Shown here one piece after another: positions 1 through 5,228 of a stretch of 5,228 nt of DNA (positions are counted from its first letter, which is position 1; every line of letters begins with the position of its first letter). The notes below the pieces were generated by a model. The model did no database searches. It worked only from the letters and a program-made list of their open reading frames with translations, and was not told where the DNA came from. Source of the DNA: JAXJQF01 sp036311285 (GTDB lineage Bacteria > Pseudomonadota > Gammaproteobacteria > Enterobacterales > Succinivibrionaceae); NCBI GenBank assembly GCA_036311285.1, contig JAXJQF010000055.1:1-5228 (forward strand), in the 5' to 3' direction. The position numbers and the translations under genes were made by a program.

Positions 1-98
1 AGATATATGCTCCAGGTTTGTGGAAAAAGCATGATGTAAATAATGATGCTTTTAAATCTCTTAGGTTATCATTAAAGCAAATGGGTGAATTTGTTTAG
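1..98 (+). CDS. C-terminal end of an unidentified protein (partial)
   Basis: An open frame enters from the left edge (first whole codon at position 3) and stops at TAG 96-98, giving the last 31 residues of a protein. The tail starts IYAPGLWKKHDVNND and ends LKQMGEFV. A Trp-Lys-Lys-His-Asp stretch followed by a helix ending in Gly-Glu-Phe-Val resembles the C-terminus of flavodoxin-like NAD(P)H-dependent oxidoreductases, but that is only an impression from 31 residues and I assign no function. Codon choice is AT-rich like the rest of the window. The gene converges on the transporter gene and is followed by a weak hairpin (arms 99-103 and 116-120, ending in a short T run) and then the strong hairpin at 152-178. 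Confidence 0.6.
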   Translation, partial: IYAPGLWKKHDVNNDAFKSLRLSLKQMGEFV

Positions 99-151
99 AA
101 GAGGGAGAAGTTTGGCTCTTTTAAAAATTCATTTATTCCCAAATAACGAGA

Positions 152-178
152 AAGGAACTAACTTTTGGTTAGTTCCTT
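152..178. terminator. Bidirectional terminator hairpin between convergent genes
   Basis: A perfect 11-base-pair stem (arms 152-162 and 168-178, left arm AAGGAACTAAC) closes a 5-base loop. It lies between the stop of the plus-strand gene (98) and the stop of the minus-strand transporter (206). On the plus strand the stem is followed by CTTCTTGTTT, a moderate T-rich tail. On the minus strand the tail is less T-rich. The hairpin probably ends transcripts from both sides, more clearly on the plus strand. Confidence 0.8.
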
Positions 179-205
179 CTTGTTTATATGGGGATATCTT
201 TGCGG

Positions 206-1657
206 TTACATTACAAATAGTTTTAGTACAATAATTGCTAATGCAAATGTAATGATACTCACTAAAGCTCCAGATTTTAATAGGTCAATATTCTTTATAT
301 GACCTGTAGCGTATGCTAGGGCATTTGGTGGGGTGCTGATTGGTAAGCTCATACCAAACGACATAGTGAATGCAAGGATCACAAATATATGAGTGATATT
401 AATGCCTTCACCTAGGTTGATGTTTTGTAATACAGCAACAGAAATTGGAAGCATTAGGTTAGCTGTTGCAGTATTTGATATAAAGTTAGAAGCTAACCAA
501 GCAATAAAACATAGTAGACAGATAATTGTGAATGCATTTGTATCTACATTGTCGACGGTATGAGCAAGCACAGAAGCAAGTTTTGTTGATGATAAAGCGT
601 CACCTAATGCTATACCACCAGCTACTAACCAAATAACATCCCAATTCATTGTTTTAATGTCTTTTGCTTTAATAATACCAGTAGACGTAAATATTAGTAT
701 TGGAACAAGAGCTACAACATAACTATTGATCCCATGAAGTTTTTCAGTCATCCATAATAAGATTGTGCCAGCAAAAGTAACATACACAATGTAAGCTTGT
801 TTGCTCTTCATGAAGTTTGCATTTAAATCTAATTCAATTCTATTTTGCTTGAACGGGAACATTAGGCATAGAATTGTCCATGCAATAAAAATACATGCAA
901 CTGCAAATGGAAAACCAATTGACATCCATTCGAAGAAACTAATAGAGTTCTCAGGCATGTAACTTAGAGCAATGGCATTTGGAGGTGTTCCAATTGGTGT
1001 TGCAATACCACCAATGTTAGCAGCAAAAGGAATTGCTAAAACCATGCCTTTAATACCAGGTTCTTCTTTCCCAATTGATAATAATACAGGAGCTATCATT
1101 GCAAGCATCATTACTGCTGTAGCTGTATTGCTCATGAACATCCCAAATGTACCTGTGATACACATAATACCTAGGACTATAAGTTTAGGGTTTGAACCAA
1201 ATGGTTTTAAAAGGAAGTTAGCTAGATTAACATCAAGTTTATACTTGGTAGCTCCTATAGCTAAGGCGAACCCTCCAAGGAAAAGAATGATAACAGGGGA
1301 ACTAAAGCATGTGAATATAGCTTTGTAGCTAAGCATATGTTCTTTGTCGACACTCTTTAAATAGTTACAAATAGGGGTTAGCCCCGAATCCGATATTACA
1401 AAGCATAACAGTGAGATGATAACAATTGAGGTGGCATAAACAGGTATTGGTTCAGATAACCAAAACAATGCTCCTCCCACAAATATTACTAGTAAGATAT
1501 GTTGAACAGGAGTTAATACTAGATAATCTGTCAAAAATGATGGAAGTATTGCAGTTGCAATACAAATTAAGGAGATTACGATTAGTTTGATAATATTGTT
1601 TCTCAGTGTATTAGTCGTTGCTTTTACACTAGTGGTGTTATTAGTGTTGTCAGTCAT
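206..1657 (-). CDS. DASS/SLC13 family sodium:dicarboxylate (anion) symporter
   Basis: This 483-residue inner-membrane protein is full length for the divalent anion:Na+ symporter family, whose members run about 460-490 residues. Family members import C4-dicarboxylates, citrate or sulfate with sodium ions. A polar Thr/Asn-rich tail (residues 1-20) precedes about 11 hydrophobic segments. The family's inverted internal repeat is plain: SNT occurs at 176-178 (in MSNTATAVMM) and again at 394-396 (in ISNTATANLM). Each SNT is followed about 46 residues later by a Thr-Pro-Pro-Asn turn, at 224-227 and 442-445. In the structurally known member VcINDY the SNT motifs bind sodium and substrate. No RCK/TrkA domain is present, unlike the larger members. 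The start ATG is backed by TAAGAAGTGA (1662-1671), a near-consensus ribosome binding site 4 bases upstream. The gene stands alone, with a hairpin after it. C4-dicarboxylate is the likeliest substrate, but the motifs alone do not separate it from citrate or sulfate. Confidence 0.93.
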   Translation of the reverse strand: MTDNTNNTTSVKATTNTLRNNIIKLIVISLICIATAILPSFLTDYLVLTPVQHILLVIFVGGALFWLSEPIPVYATSIVIISLLCFVISDSGLTPICNYLKSVDKEHMLSYKAIFTCFSSPVIILFLGGFALAIGATKYKLDVNLANFLLKPFGSNPKLIVLGIMCITGTFGMFMSNTATAVMMLAMIAPVLLSIGKEEPGIKGMVLAIPFAANIGGIATPIGTPPNAIALSYMPENSISFFEWMSIGFPFAVACIFIAWTILCLMFPFKQNRIELDLNANFMKSKQAYIVYVTFAGTILLWMTEKLHGINSYVVALVPILIFTSTGIIKAKDIKTMNWDVIWLVAGGIALGDALSSTKLASVLAHTVDNVDTNAFTIICLLCFIAWLASNFISNTATANLMLPISVAVLQNINLGEGINITHIFVILAFTMSFGMSLPISTPPNALAYATGHIKNIDLLKSGALVSIITFALAIIVLKLFVM

Positions 1658-1711
1658 GTCATCACTTCTTAAATAGTTAATTTGCTTTGTTTAAAAAAAT
1701 ATCTTTGTATA

Positions 1712-1759
1712 TATTTTTTGTATATTCAGTACTAAATAGTATTGAATATATAAAATATA
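1712..1759. repeat. Long near-perfect palindrome (possible operator or hairpin)
   Basis: Arms 1721-1733 and 1738-1750 are reverse complements with one mismatch (1729 against 1742), around a 4-base centre AAAT. Pairing resumes outside: 1716-1719 pairs with 1752-1755, and 1712-1714 with 1757-1759. As plus-strand RNA the two G/T positions (1729/1742 and 1720/1751) become wobble pairs, giving about 21 of 22 pairs. It sits 55-100 bases upstream of the transporter start and overlaps the candidate promoter, the usual place for an operator. There is no T-tail that would make it a clear terminator. Confidence 0.55.
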
Positions 1760-1763
1760 ACAA
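1736..1763 (-). promoter_or_regulatory. Candidate promoter of the transporter gene
   Basis: Read on the minus strand, a -35-like TTGTTA (1758-1763) and a -10-like TACTAT (1736-1741) are 16 bases apart. Each matches the sigma-70 consensus at 4 of 6 positions. The start point would fall near 1729, leaving a leader of about 70 bases before the ATG at 1657. The -10 lies at the centre of the palindrome at 1712-1759. In DNA this rich in A and T such matches are easy to find, so this is tentative. Confidence 0.3.
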
Positions 1764-1995
1764 TCTAATAATATGCATAAAGATAATAAAAGAAAAGGAA
1801 TTTAAATTGAGGTTTTATATATGGTCACAAATTATTCTTAGAATTTTTAATATAAACATTTATTTATGAGAATTTTGTCTAATTTTAAAATAGTAAATAA
1901 ATGCTTATATGTAGAAAGTTTAGTTAGGACGCTGACAATATTTAATTCCAAAGTTACGACAACTGATTGATGTAAAAATTATTAGAAATACAGTT

Positions 1996-3279
1996 TTACG
2001 GAATCAGACTGTACAAGTTTTCAAGTTTTTGGGTTATTTTCTCATTCCCTATAGCTTTATTTGCAATTTCTTCAAATTGTTTTTCAATACGATCCTGGTA
2101 TTTAAGGATTCTTTCATTAATTACGTTTTGATATCCTTTTAAATGATAAGTACTGATTTTGTTTGGGCATTCATGAAGCATGTAGTCTAATACAAACTCA
2201 AAGGATTGATCTTTTAACTTGATGATTTCATTGTTTAGCTGAAGGTAGTCTCTTCTGCTATTCGTAATCTTTATAAACTTATGGTCTTCATATACTTGGT
2301 CTACCTTATTATTTATTAAAAGGCTATAGATATCTAAATATTTATTGTTTAGAGCATCTTGTGCCTGGTGTAAGTAATCGTAAAACAGTTCTTGTTGAAT
2401 GAAGTCTTTGATGTACTTATTTTTAAGTTGTTCAATTTCATTTAAGTTGTATTTTGTAAATTGAAGAGGGATATCTTTAAGAACAGTGTTTACGCAAAAT
2501 AGTGTAGAACCATATTTAGGGAGTACAAAAATACTTTTATGATTTTCAATTTTTGAGTTTGAATTATCTATAGCTGATTTTAAATCGATACCTACAATAT
2601 CTGATACAGTATCAAATAATGGTAAGAATACAAAAAAAGAGTCATCAGTAATTGCAATAGTAAATTTATTATTGTTTCTTAAGTCGGAAGGGAAACGATA
2701 TTGTTTATTTATGAAGTACGATAACAGCTTAGGTTGTTTTCTTAGTAGATCCTGATAGATGTTATATACATAATCAAGTAATGTAATATTGTATGAACTT
2801 TCCGGTTTTATTAAAAATCCATCTCCACTAATCGTATTGCTAAGCTGTTTAAATTTGCCTTCAAATTCTAATGGATAAACTTGTTTAAAAAGCATTGCAG
2901 CTTTTAATAATGTTTTGAAGCTTGATACTTTTTTGTATGGAGTAAGAAGATTTGGAAGAAGTAAGCGAGCACAAAGTTTTTTGAACATCGCAATGCTTCT
3001 TAAACCTGAGAAGATTATGTGTTCATGTTTATTTATGATATTTTTTAATAATTCACCTGCTTGAGTATAGGAGATTGCATTGTTCACGATCTCTGTGTAA
3101 TCTTCACTAAATGAAATTGCATATTTAGGGGAAGGGGCATAACCATATGGAGGAGTGATAACAACTCTCTCTTTACAATACCCTTGGTTGTTTAAATTAT
3201 TATTGTCATAAACTTCTATATATTCAAGAAGCCATGGTTCTAGCTCTTCATTGTATGGTGTAAGGTGAATAAATATCAT
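1996..3279 (-). CDS. Exonuclease I (SbcB)-like protein with degenerate active site
   Basis: This 427-residue protein is not obvious at first sight but lines up with E. coli exonuclease I (475 residues) from end to end. Matching blocks are: IFIH at 2-5 with the FLFH before the first catalytic Asp; Y47-P49-P51 with the YLPQP block; G92 through P114-Y115 with the GYNNVRFDD...NFYDPY block; LLKAAMLFKQVYP at 124-136 with LLDVMRACYALRP; RKQPKLLSYF at 180-189 with TRQPRLFDYL; PLF...GIDL at 220-233 with PLAW...MVDL; LFCVN at 260-264 with LVHIN; and the C-terminal helices, FVLDY at 362-366 with KLLFNY and NERI at 388-391 with EHRR. SbcB digests single-stranded DNA 3' to 5' using DEDDh residues. Here D15, E17 and D108 correspond to L6, P8 and F99. 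The HxAxxD motif is gone; only D169 might stand for D186. Nuclease activity is therefore doubtful. The gene follows DUF4250 by 27 bases and its ATG lacks a visible ribosome binding site (ACAGATAATAAA precedes it), so coupled translation is possible. The alignment is by eye and from memory. Confidence 0.65.
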   Translation of the reverse strand: MIFIHLTPYNEELEPWLLEYIEVYDNNNLNNQGYCKERVVITPPYGYAPSPKYAISFSEDYTEIVNNAISYTQAGELLKNIINKHEHIIFSGLRSIAMFKKLCARLLLPNLLTPYKKVSSFKTLLKAAMLFKQVYPLEFEGKFKQLSNTISGDGFLIKPESSYNITLLDYVYNIYQDLLRKQPKLLSYFINKQYRFPSDLRNNNKFTIAITDDSFFVFLPLFDTVSDIVGIDLKSAIDNSNSKIENHKSIFVLPKYGSTLFCVNTVLKDIPLQFTKYNLNEIEQLKNKYIKDFIQQELFYDYLHQAQDALNNKYLDIYSLLINNKVDQVYEDHKFIKITNSRRDYLQLNNEIIKLKDQSFEFVLDYMLHECPNKISTYHLKGYQNVINERILKYQDRIEKQFEEIANKAIGNEKITQKLENLYSLIP

Positions 3280-3306
3280 TTTATTATCTGTTATTAATGT
3301 TAAAGT

Positions 3307-3495
3307 TTATTTAAATTGGTTTGTTGTTTCGTCGTATGCAAAATTTATTTTAGCTAATCTTTCTACTAATATTGCTTTATCGATTTCATAAGCTTTACAT
3401 AGTTCGTCTAGAGTGATGTTTTCATCTCTTAGTTTCATATTCACCATTGAATATAAAATGTAAGGATCTGTTGTTTTGTAATTTTCAAAAGCCAT
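3307..3495 (-). CDS. DUF4250 domain-containing small protein
   Basis: This 62-residue, probably cytoplasmic protein matches the DUF4250 family over its full length. The family signature is visible: an N-terminal Asn-Tyr then Asp-Pro (10-11), the hallmark SMVNMKLRD (16-24), Leu-Cys (32-33), an acidic Ile-Asp (38-39), Arg-Leu (46-47), and a C-terminal Tyr-Asp...Asn-Gln-Phe (54-61). The middle could form a small helical, possibly helix-turn-helix-like fold (LDELCKAYEIDKAILVERL), but no function is established for the family that I know of. The ATG at 3495 has a clear ribosome binding site AAAGGA (3503-3508) 7 bases upstream. It is the first gene of a likely two-gene unit with the exonuclease-I-like gene. 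Confidence 0.88.
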   Translation of the reverse strand: MAFENYKTTDPYILYSMVNMKLRDENITLDELCKAYEIDKAILVERLAKINFAYDETTNQFK

Positions 3496-3574
3496 TTTAA
3501 AATCCTTTATGATTTTTAAATTAGAAATCTTTTAAATTATTTTGATTGTTTTTGTTTTTAATTGATTCTATTGG

Positions 3575-3603
3575 ATTATATCTTAAAAGTATTTATAGTA
3601 CAA
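3575..3603 (-). promoter_or_regulatory. Likely sigma-70 promoter of the DUF4250 / exonuclease-I-like unit
   Basis: On the minus strand a perfect TATAAT (3575-3580) lies 17 bases from TTGTAC (3598-3603), a -35 with the TTG core but only 3 of 6 matches. The start point would be near 3568, about 70 bases before the DUF4250 ATG. It is downstream of the purT terminator, so the pair probably has its own transcript. Confidence 0.55.
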
Positions 3604-3622
3604 AAATATGATTATCAATTTC
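3604..3622 (-). promoter_or_regulatory. Fur-box-like sequence beside the -35
   Basis: The minus strand reads GAAATTGATAATCATATTT, which matches the 19-base E. coli Fur consensus (GATAATGATAATCATTATC) at 14 positions, including an unbroken core of ten (TGATAATCAT). It abuts the upstream edge of the candidate -35. AT-rich DNA makes partial matches common, and no iron-related gene is nearby, so Fur control is only a possibility. Confidence 0.25.
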
Positions 3623-3647
3623 TACTTATTTTGAAGTTAGAATGTAA

Positions 3648-3694
3648 AAATCCTAGACTGCTTTATTGTAAGAACAATCTGCGGTCTAGGATTT
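3648..3694 (-). terminator. Rho-independent terminator of purT
   Basis: Starting 26 bases after the purT stop codon is a large hairpin. The outer arms AAATCCTAGAC (3648-3658) and 3684-3694 pair perfectly over 11 bases. They continue through a T/G and two G/C pairs (3659-3661 with 3681-3683), then after a small internal loop by a 5-base upper stem (3665-3669 with 3674-3678) and a 4-base loop. On the minus strand the stem runs straight into ATTTTTAC, a proper T run. It separates purT from the DUF4250 unit. Confidence 0.88.
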
Positions 3695-3719
3695 ATAATG
3701 TTTTGATATGCTTCAGAAA

Positions 3720-4901
3720 TTAGTTATAGATAATATCAATAGAATTAGCTATCTTAGTTCCTAGCTTAACAGCTTCTTCAACTGTTGAACCGTTTGTAAG
3801 AACTACACCTAATCTTCTGTGTCCTTGGATTTCTGGTTTGCCAAATAATCTGATTTGAGAATTTGGTGCAAATTGTAAAGCTTCTGATATGTTGTTGAAG
3901 CTAATGTCCTTTGAAGAACCAGTACCTAATAATGCTACAGAAGCAGATGGATTGTATAGCTTGATTTCTCCAATTGGTAAACCTAAGATTGCTTTTACGT
4001 GTAAAGCAAATTCACTTAGGTTTTGAGAAATCATAGTAACCATACCAGTGTCATGTGGACGAGGTGAAACTTCACTGAAAATTACTTCATCGCCCTTGAT
4101 GAATAACTCAACCCCGTAGATACCGTAACCATTTAAAGCATCAACTACAGCTTTAGCAACCCATTGAGCCTTTAGAATGATATCATCACTCATTGGGTGT
4201 GGTTGCCAACTTTCTCTGTAGTCACCGTCTTCTTGTCTGTGACCGATTGGAGCACAGAAATGGAAACCGTCAACAGCGCTTACTGTTAATAGTGTGATTT
4301 CGTAGTCGAAATCTAAAAACTCTTCGATAATAACTTTTTCTTTGTTACCACGAGCTTCTTCATGAGCGATCTTCCAAGCCTTTTTAATTTGGTCTTCAGT
4401 TTTAACAATACTTTGACCTTTACCTGAAGAACTCATTACTGGCTTGATAACACATGGAAGACCAATTTCTTTTATGCCGTTTACAAATTCTTCATAGTTG
4501 CTTGCAAATCTGTATTTAGAAGTCTGGATCTTTAGTTTTTCAGCAACTAATGTTCTGATGCTTTCTCTATCCATTGTAGTTAGAGCAGCAAAACTACTTG
4601 GAACAATTTTATAGCCTTTCTTTTCTAATTCAACAAGCTTAGCTGTTGCGATTGCTTCAATTTCAGGGATGATGTAGTTAGGCTTTTCTTGTTCTACAAT
4701 TTTTTCTAATTCATCGCCATCAAGCATGTTGATTACGTGGTAATGATGTGCAACTTGCATAGCTGGAGCGTTTTCATAACGGTCTACTGCTACAACTTCA
4801 ATCCCGTAACGTTGTAATTCGATACAAACTTCTTTACCTAATTCGCCGCAACCTAATAACATTGCTTTAGTGGCATGAGGACAATATGGAGTTCCAAGCA
4901 T
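3720..4901 (-). CDS. purT: Formate-dependent phosphoribosylglycinamide formyltransferase (GAR transformylase 2)
   Basis: PurT is a cytoplasmic ATP-grasp enzyme that makes formylglycinamide ribonucleotide (FGAR) from GAR, formate and ATP, the third step of purine synthesis, without folate. The 393-residue product matches E. coli PurT (392) end to end. It has the N-terminal LLGCGELGKEV (15-25) with the GAR-contacting Glu-Leu (20-21) and the VINMLDGD block. The ATP-grasp SSSGKG loop (157-162) follows, then CAPIGHRQEDGDYRESWQP. The Mg-binding Glu residues are at 265 (GVELF) and 277 (in SEVSPRPHDTGM), and GAR/phosphate contacts at K355 and R362-R363. All expected key residues are present. I chose ATG 4899-4901: AAAGG (4910-4914) lies 8 bases upstream, and the protein then begins MLGTPYCPHATKAML, matching the E. 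coli N-terminus. A longer frame from a TTG at 4937 adds 12 residues without a ribosome binding site or homology. The gene is single, with its own terminator and a long AT-rich upstream region. Confidence 0.97.
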   Translation of the reverse strand: MLGTPYCPHATKAMLLGCGELGKEVCIELQRYGIEVVAVDRYENAPAMQVAHHYHVINMLDGDELEKIVEQEKPNYIIPEIEAIATAKLVELEKKGYKIVPSSFAALTTMDRESIRTLVAEKLKIQTSKYRFASNYEEFVNGIKEIGLPCVIKPVMSSSGKGQSIVKTEDQIKKAWKIAHEEARGNKEKVIIEEFLDFDYEITLLTVSAVDGFHFCAPIGHRQEDGDYRESWQPHPMSDDIILKAQWVAKAVVDALNGYGIYGVELFIKGDEVIFSEVSPRPHDTGMVTMISQNLSEFALHVKAILGLPIGEIKLYNPSASVALLGTGSSKDISFNNISEALQFAPNSQIRLFGKPEIQGHRRLGVVLTNGSTVEEAVKLGTKIANSIDIIYN

Positions 4902-4954
4902 ATAAAAAACCTTTAAATAATGACGATTTATGACCAATCTCGTTATTACTTTAA

Positions 4955-4983
4955 TTAAAACACATTGGAAAAATGTGTTTTAA
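4955..4983. repeat. 12-base perfect inverted repeat upstream of purT
   Basis: Arms TTAAAACACATT (4955-4966) and AATGTGTTTTAA (4972-4983) pair perfectly around a 5-base loop. The repeat ends 54 bases before the purT ATG, inside the probable leader or at the promoter. It could be an operator or a leader hairpin. As a terminator it is poor, because the T run is part of the stem itself. Confidence 0.6.
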
Positions 4984-5039
4984 AGTAACTGGAGTACTAT
5001 TATTTCTATTATTTACTAAACTATTTAAATCTGTATCGC

Positions 5040-5061
5040 ACTGATTTATGTTTTAATCAGT
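5040..5061. repeat. Inverted repeat, 7-base arms
   Basis: ACTGATT (5040-5046) and AATCAGT (5055-5061) pair around an 8-base AT-rich loop. It is the middle of three inverted repeats between purT and the right edge. It has no gene-end context on either strand, so a regulatory role is only inferred. Confidence 0.4.
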
Positions 5062-5071
5062 AAAAATAAGC

Positions 5072-5091
5072 TCAACAAGTTAATTTGTTGA
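5072..5091. repeat. Inverted repeat, 7-base arms, operator-like
   Basis: TCAACAA (5072-5078) and TTGTTGA (5085-5091) flank GTTAAT, a 20-base dyad of the size bound by dimeric repressors. It lies just downstream (minus strand) of the TATAAT at 5100-5105, near the expected purT start point, where a bound protein could block transcription. Confidence 0.4.
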
Positions 5092-5112
5092 CTATGTAAA
5101 TTATATTTGATT

Positions 5113-5135
5113 TTAGCATTAATTAGTTAGCATTA
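5113..5135. repeat. 9-base direct repeat
   Basis: TTAGCATTA occurs at 5113-5121 and again at 5127-5135, 14 bases apart start to start, with an extra TTAG between them. It lies between the two minus-strand TATAAT hexamers. It may be a pair of binding sites or simply low-complexity sequence. Confidence 0.35.
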
Positions 5136-5183
5136 CGATAAAATTATACCAAATATATATTTATTTATAGTTATTTTATAGGG

Positions 5184-5212
5184 TTGACTGTAGTTTTTTT
5201 AACCTAGATTAT
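5184..5212 (+). promoter_or_regulatory. Candidate promoter for a plus-strand gene beyond the right edge
   Basis: TTGACT (5184-5189, 5 of 6 matches to the -35 consensus) is followed 17 bases later by GATTAT (5207-5212, 4 of 6). It points out of the window, away from purT, so purT and the next gene are probably divergent. Confidence 0.4.
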
Positions 5213-5228
5213 AAAAATTTATTTTGGA

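Larger units (their letters stand above)
1658..1995. other. AT-rich intergenic region upstream of the transporter gene
   Basis: These 338 bases hold no convincing gene. They carry the transporter's ribosome binding site and a candidate promoter and palindrome (listed separately). There is also a 10-base inverted repeat with wide spacing (CATTTATTTA at 1857-1866, its complement at 1894-1903), which may be chance in such AT-rich DNA. Downstream of the exonuclease-I-like gene I see only a weak hairpin: 6-base arms TACAGT at 1989-1994 and ACTGTA at 2008-2013, straddling that gene's stop codon and followed on the minus strand by TTTCTAATAATTTTT. This could be a poor terminator; otherwise the minus-strand transcript may run on toward the transporter. 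Confidence 0.6.
4902..5228. other. purT upstream region, divergent from an off-window gene
   Basis: These 327 bases hold no gene. On the minus strand two perfect TATAAT hexamers (5100-5105 and 5143-5148) could be -10 elements for purT, but neither has a good -35 at normal spacing. A start near 5093 would give purT a leader of about 190 bases. I see no clear PurR operator of the E. coli type. Three inverted repeats and one direct repeat are listed separately. Confidence 0.5.

Noticed and set aside
972..1328. Plus-strand open frame of 118 codons
   Set aside because: It lies wholly inside the transporter gene on the other strand. Its translation is the antisense shadow of the conserved SNT/TPPN region, with no ribosome binding site of its own.
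1823..1844. CRP site upstream of the transporter gene
   Set aside because: Only one half-site (TTTGTGACC on the minus strand) is present; the expected second half reads as plain AT sequence.
1687..1869. Plus-strand open frame of 60 codons in the intergenic gap
   Set aside because: It begins with TTG without a ribosome binding site, consists mostly of Ile/Lys/Asn/Tyr/Phe as expected from random AT-rich DNA, and runs through the palindrome and candidate promoter.
2156..2460. A surviving DEDDh active site elsewhere in the SbcB-like protein (H304-Q-A-Q-D308; also D60-Y-T-E63)
   Set aside because: H304/D308 has the wrong spacing for HxAxxD and lies in the C-terminal part. D60-Y-T-E63 falls about 50 residues after the position of motif I, in the block matching LITGITPQEA.
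1996..3495. Toxin-antitoxin or defence-system reading of the small-plus-large gene pair
   Set aside because: The small protein fits DUF4250 and the large one fits exonuclease I along its length. The flanking genes are ordinary metabolic and transport genes, and there are no mobile-element signs.
4902..5228. PurR operator or purine riboswitch upstream of purT
   Set aside because: I found no sequence like the E. coli PurR palindrome and no recognisable purine-riboswitch core. The dyads present are AT-rich and unlike either.

Overview
The window looks like ordinary chromosome from an AT-rich gammaproteobacterium. PurT is close to the E. coli enzyme over its whole length, a small DUF4250 protein is present, and the 427-residue protein aligns by eye with gammaproteobacterial exonuclease I (SbcB). 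I cannot fix the genus; a host-associated AT-rich lineage (Orbales- or Pasteurellales-like) is a guess from composition. I see no phage, insertion sequence, CRISPR array or RNA gene.

Layout. The left edge holds the last 31 codons of a plus-strand gene. It converges on a minus-strand transporter gene of the DASS/SLC13 family (206-1657), and a strong hairpin between them (152-178) can serve both. An AT-rich 338-base gap (1658-1995) carries a long near-perfect palindrome just where a promoter for the transporter would lie. Next come two minus-strand genes read as one unit: a 62-residue DUF4250 protein (3307-3495) and, 27 bases later, the exonuclease-I-like protein (1996-3279). Their promoter is a consensus TATAAT with a weak -35, beside a Fur-box-like sequence. 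Then comes purT on the minus strand (3720-4901), with a textbook terminator at 3648-3694. Upstream of purT is a long AT-rich region with three inverted repeats, a 9-base direct repeat, and a candidate plus-strand promoter for a gene beyond the right edge.

Function. PurT makes formylglycinamide ribonucleotide from formate in purine synthesis. The transporter probably imports C4-dicarboxylates or related anions with sodium. Nothing ties these two to the middle pair.

The main point of interest is the 427-residue protein. It keeps the overall frame of exonuclease I, with matching blocks from N- to C-terminus, but at least four of the five DEDDh catalytic residues (E. coli D15, E17, D108, H181, D186) are replaced. 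It may be a catalytically dead SbcB homologue kept as an intact gene, translated behind DUF4250 without a clear ribosome binding site. This rests on a by-eye alignment with a remembered E. coli sequence.
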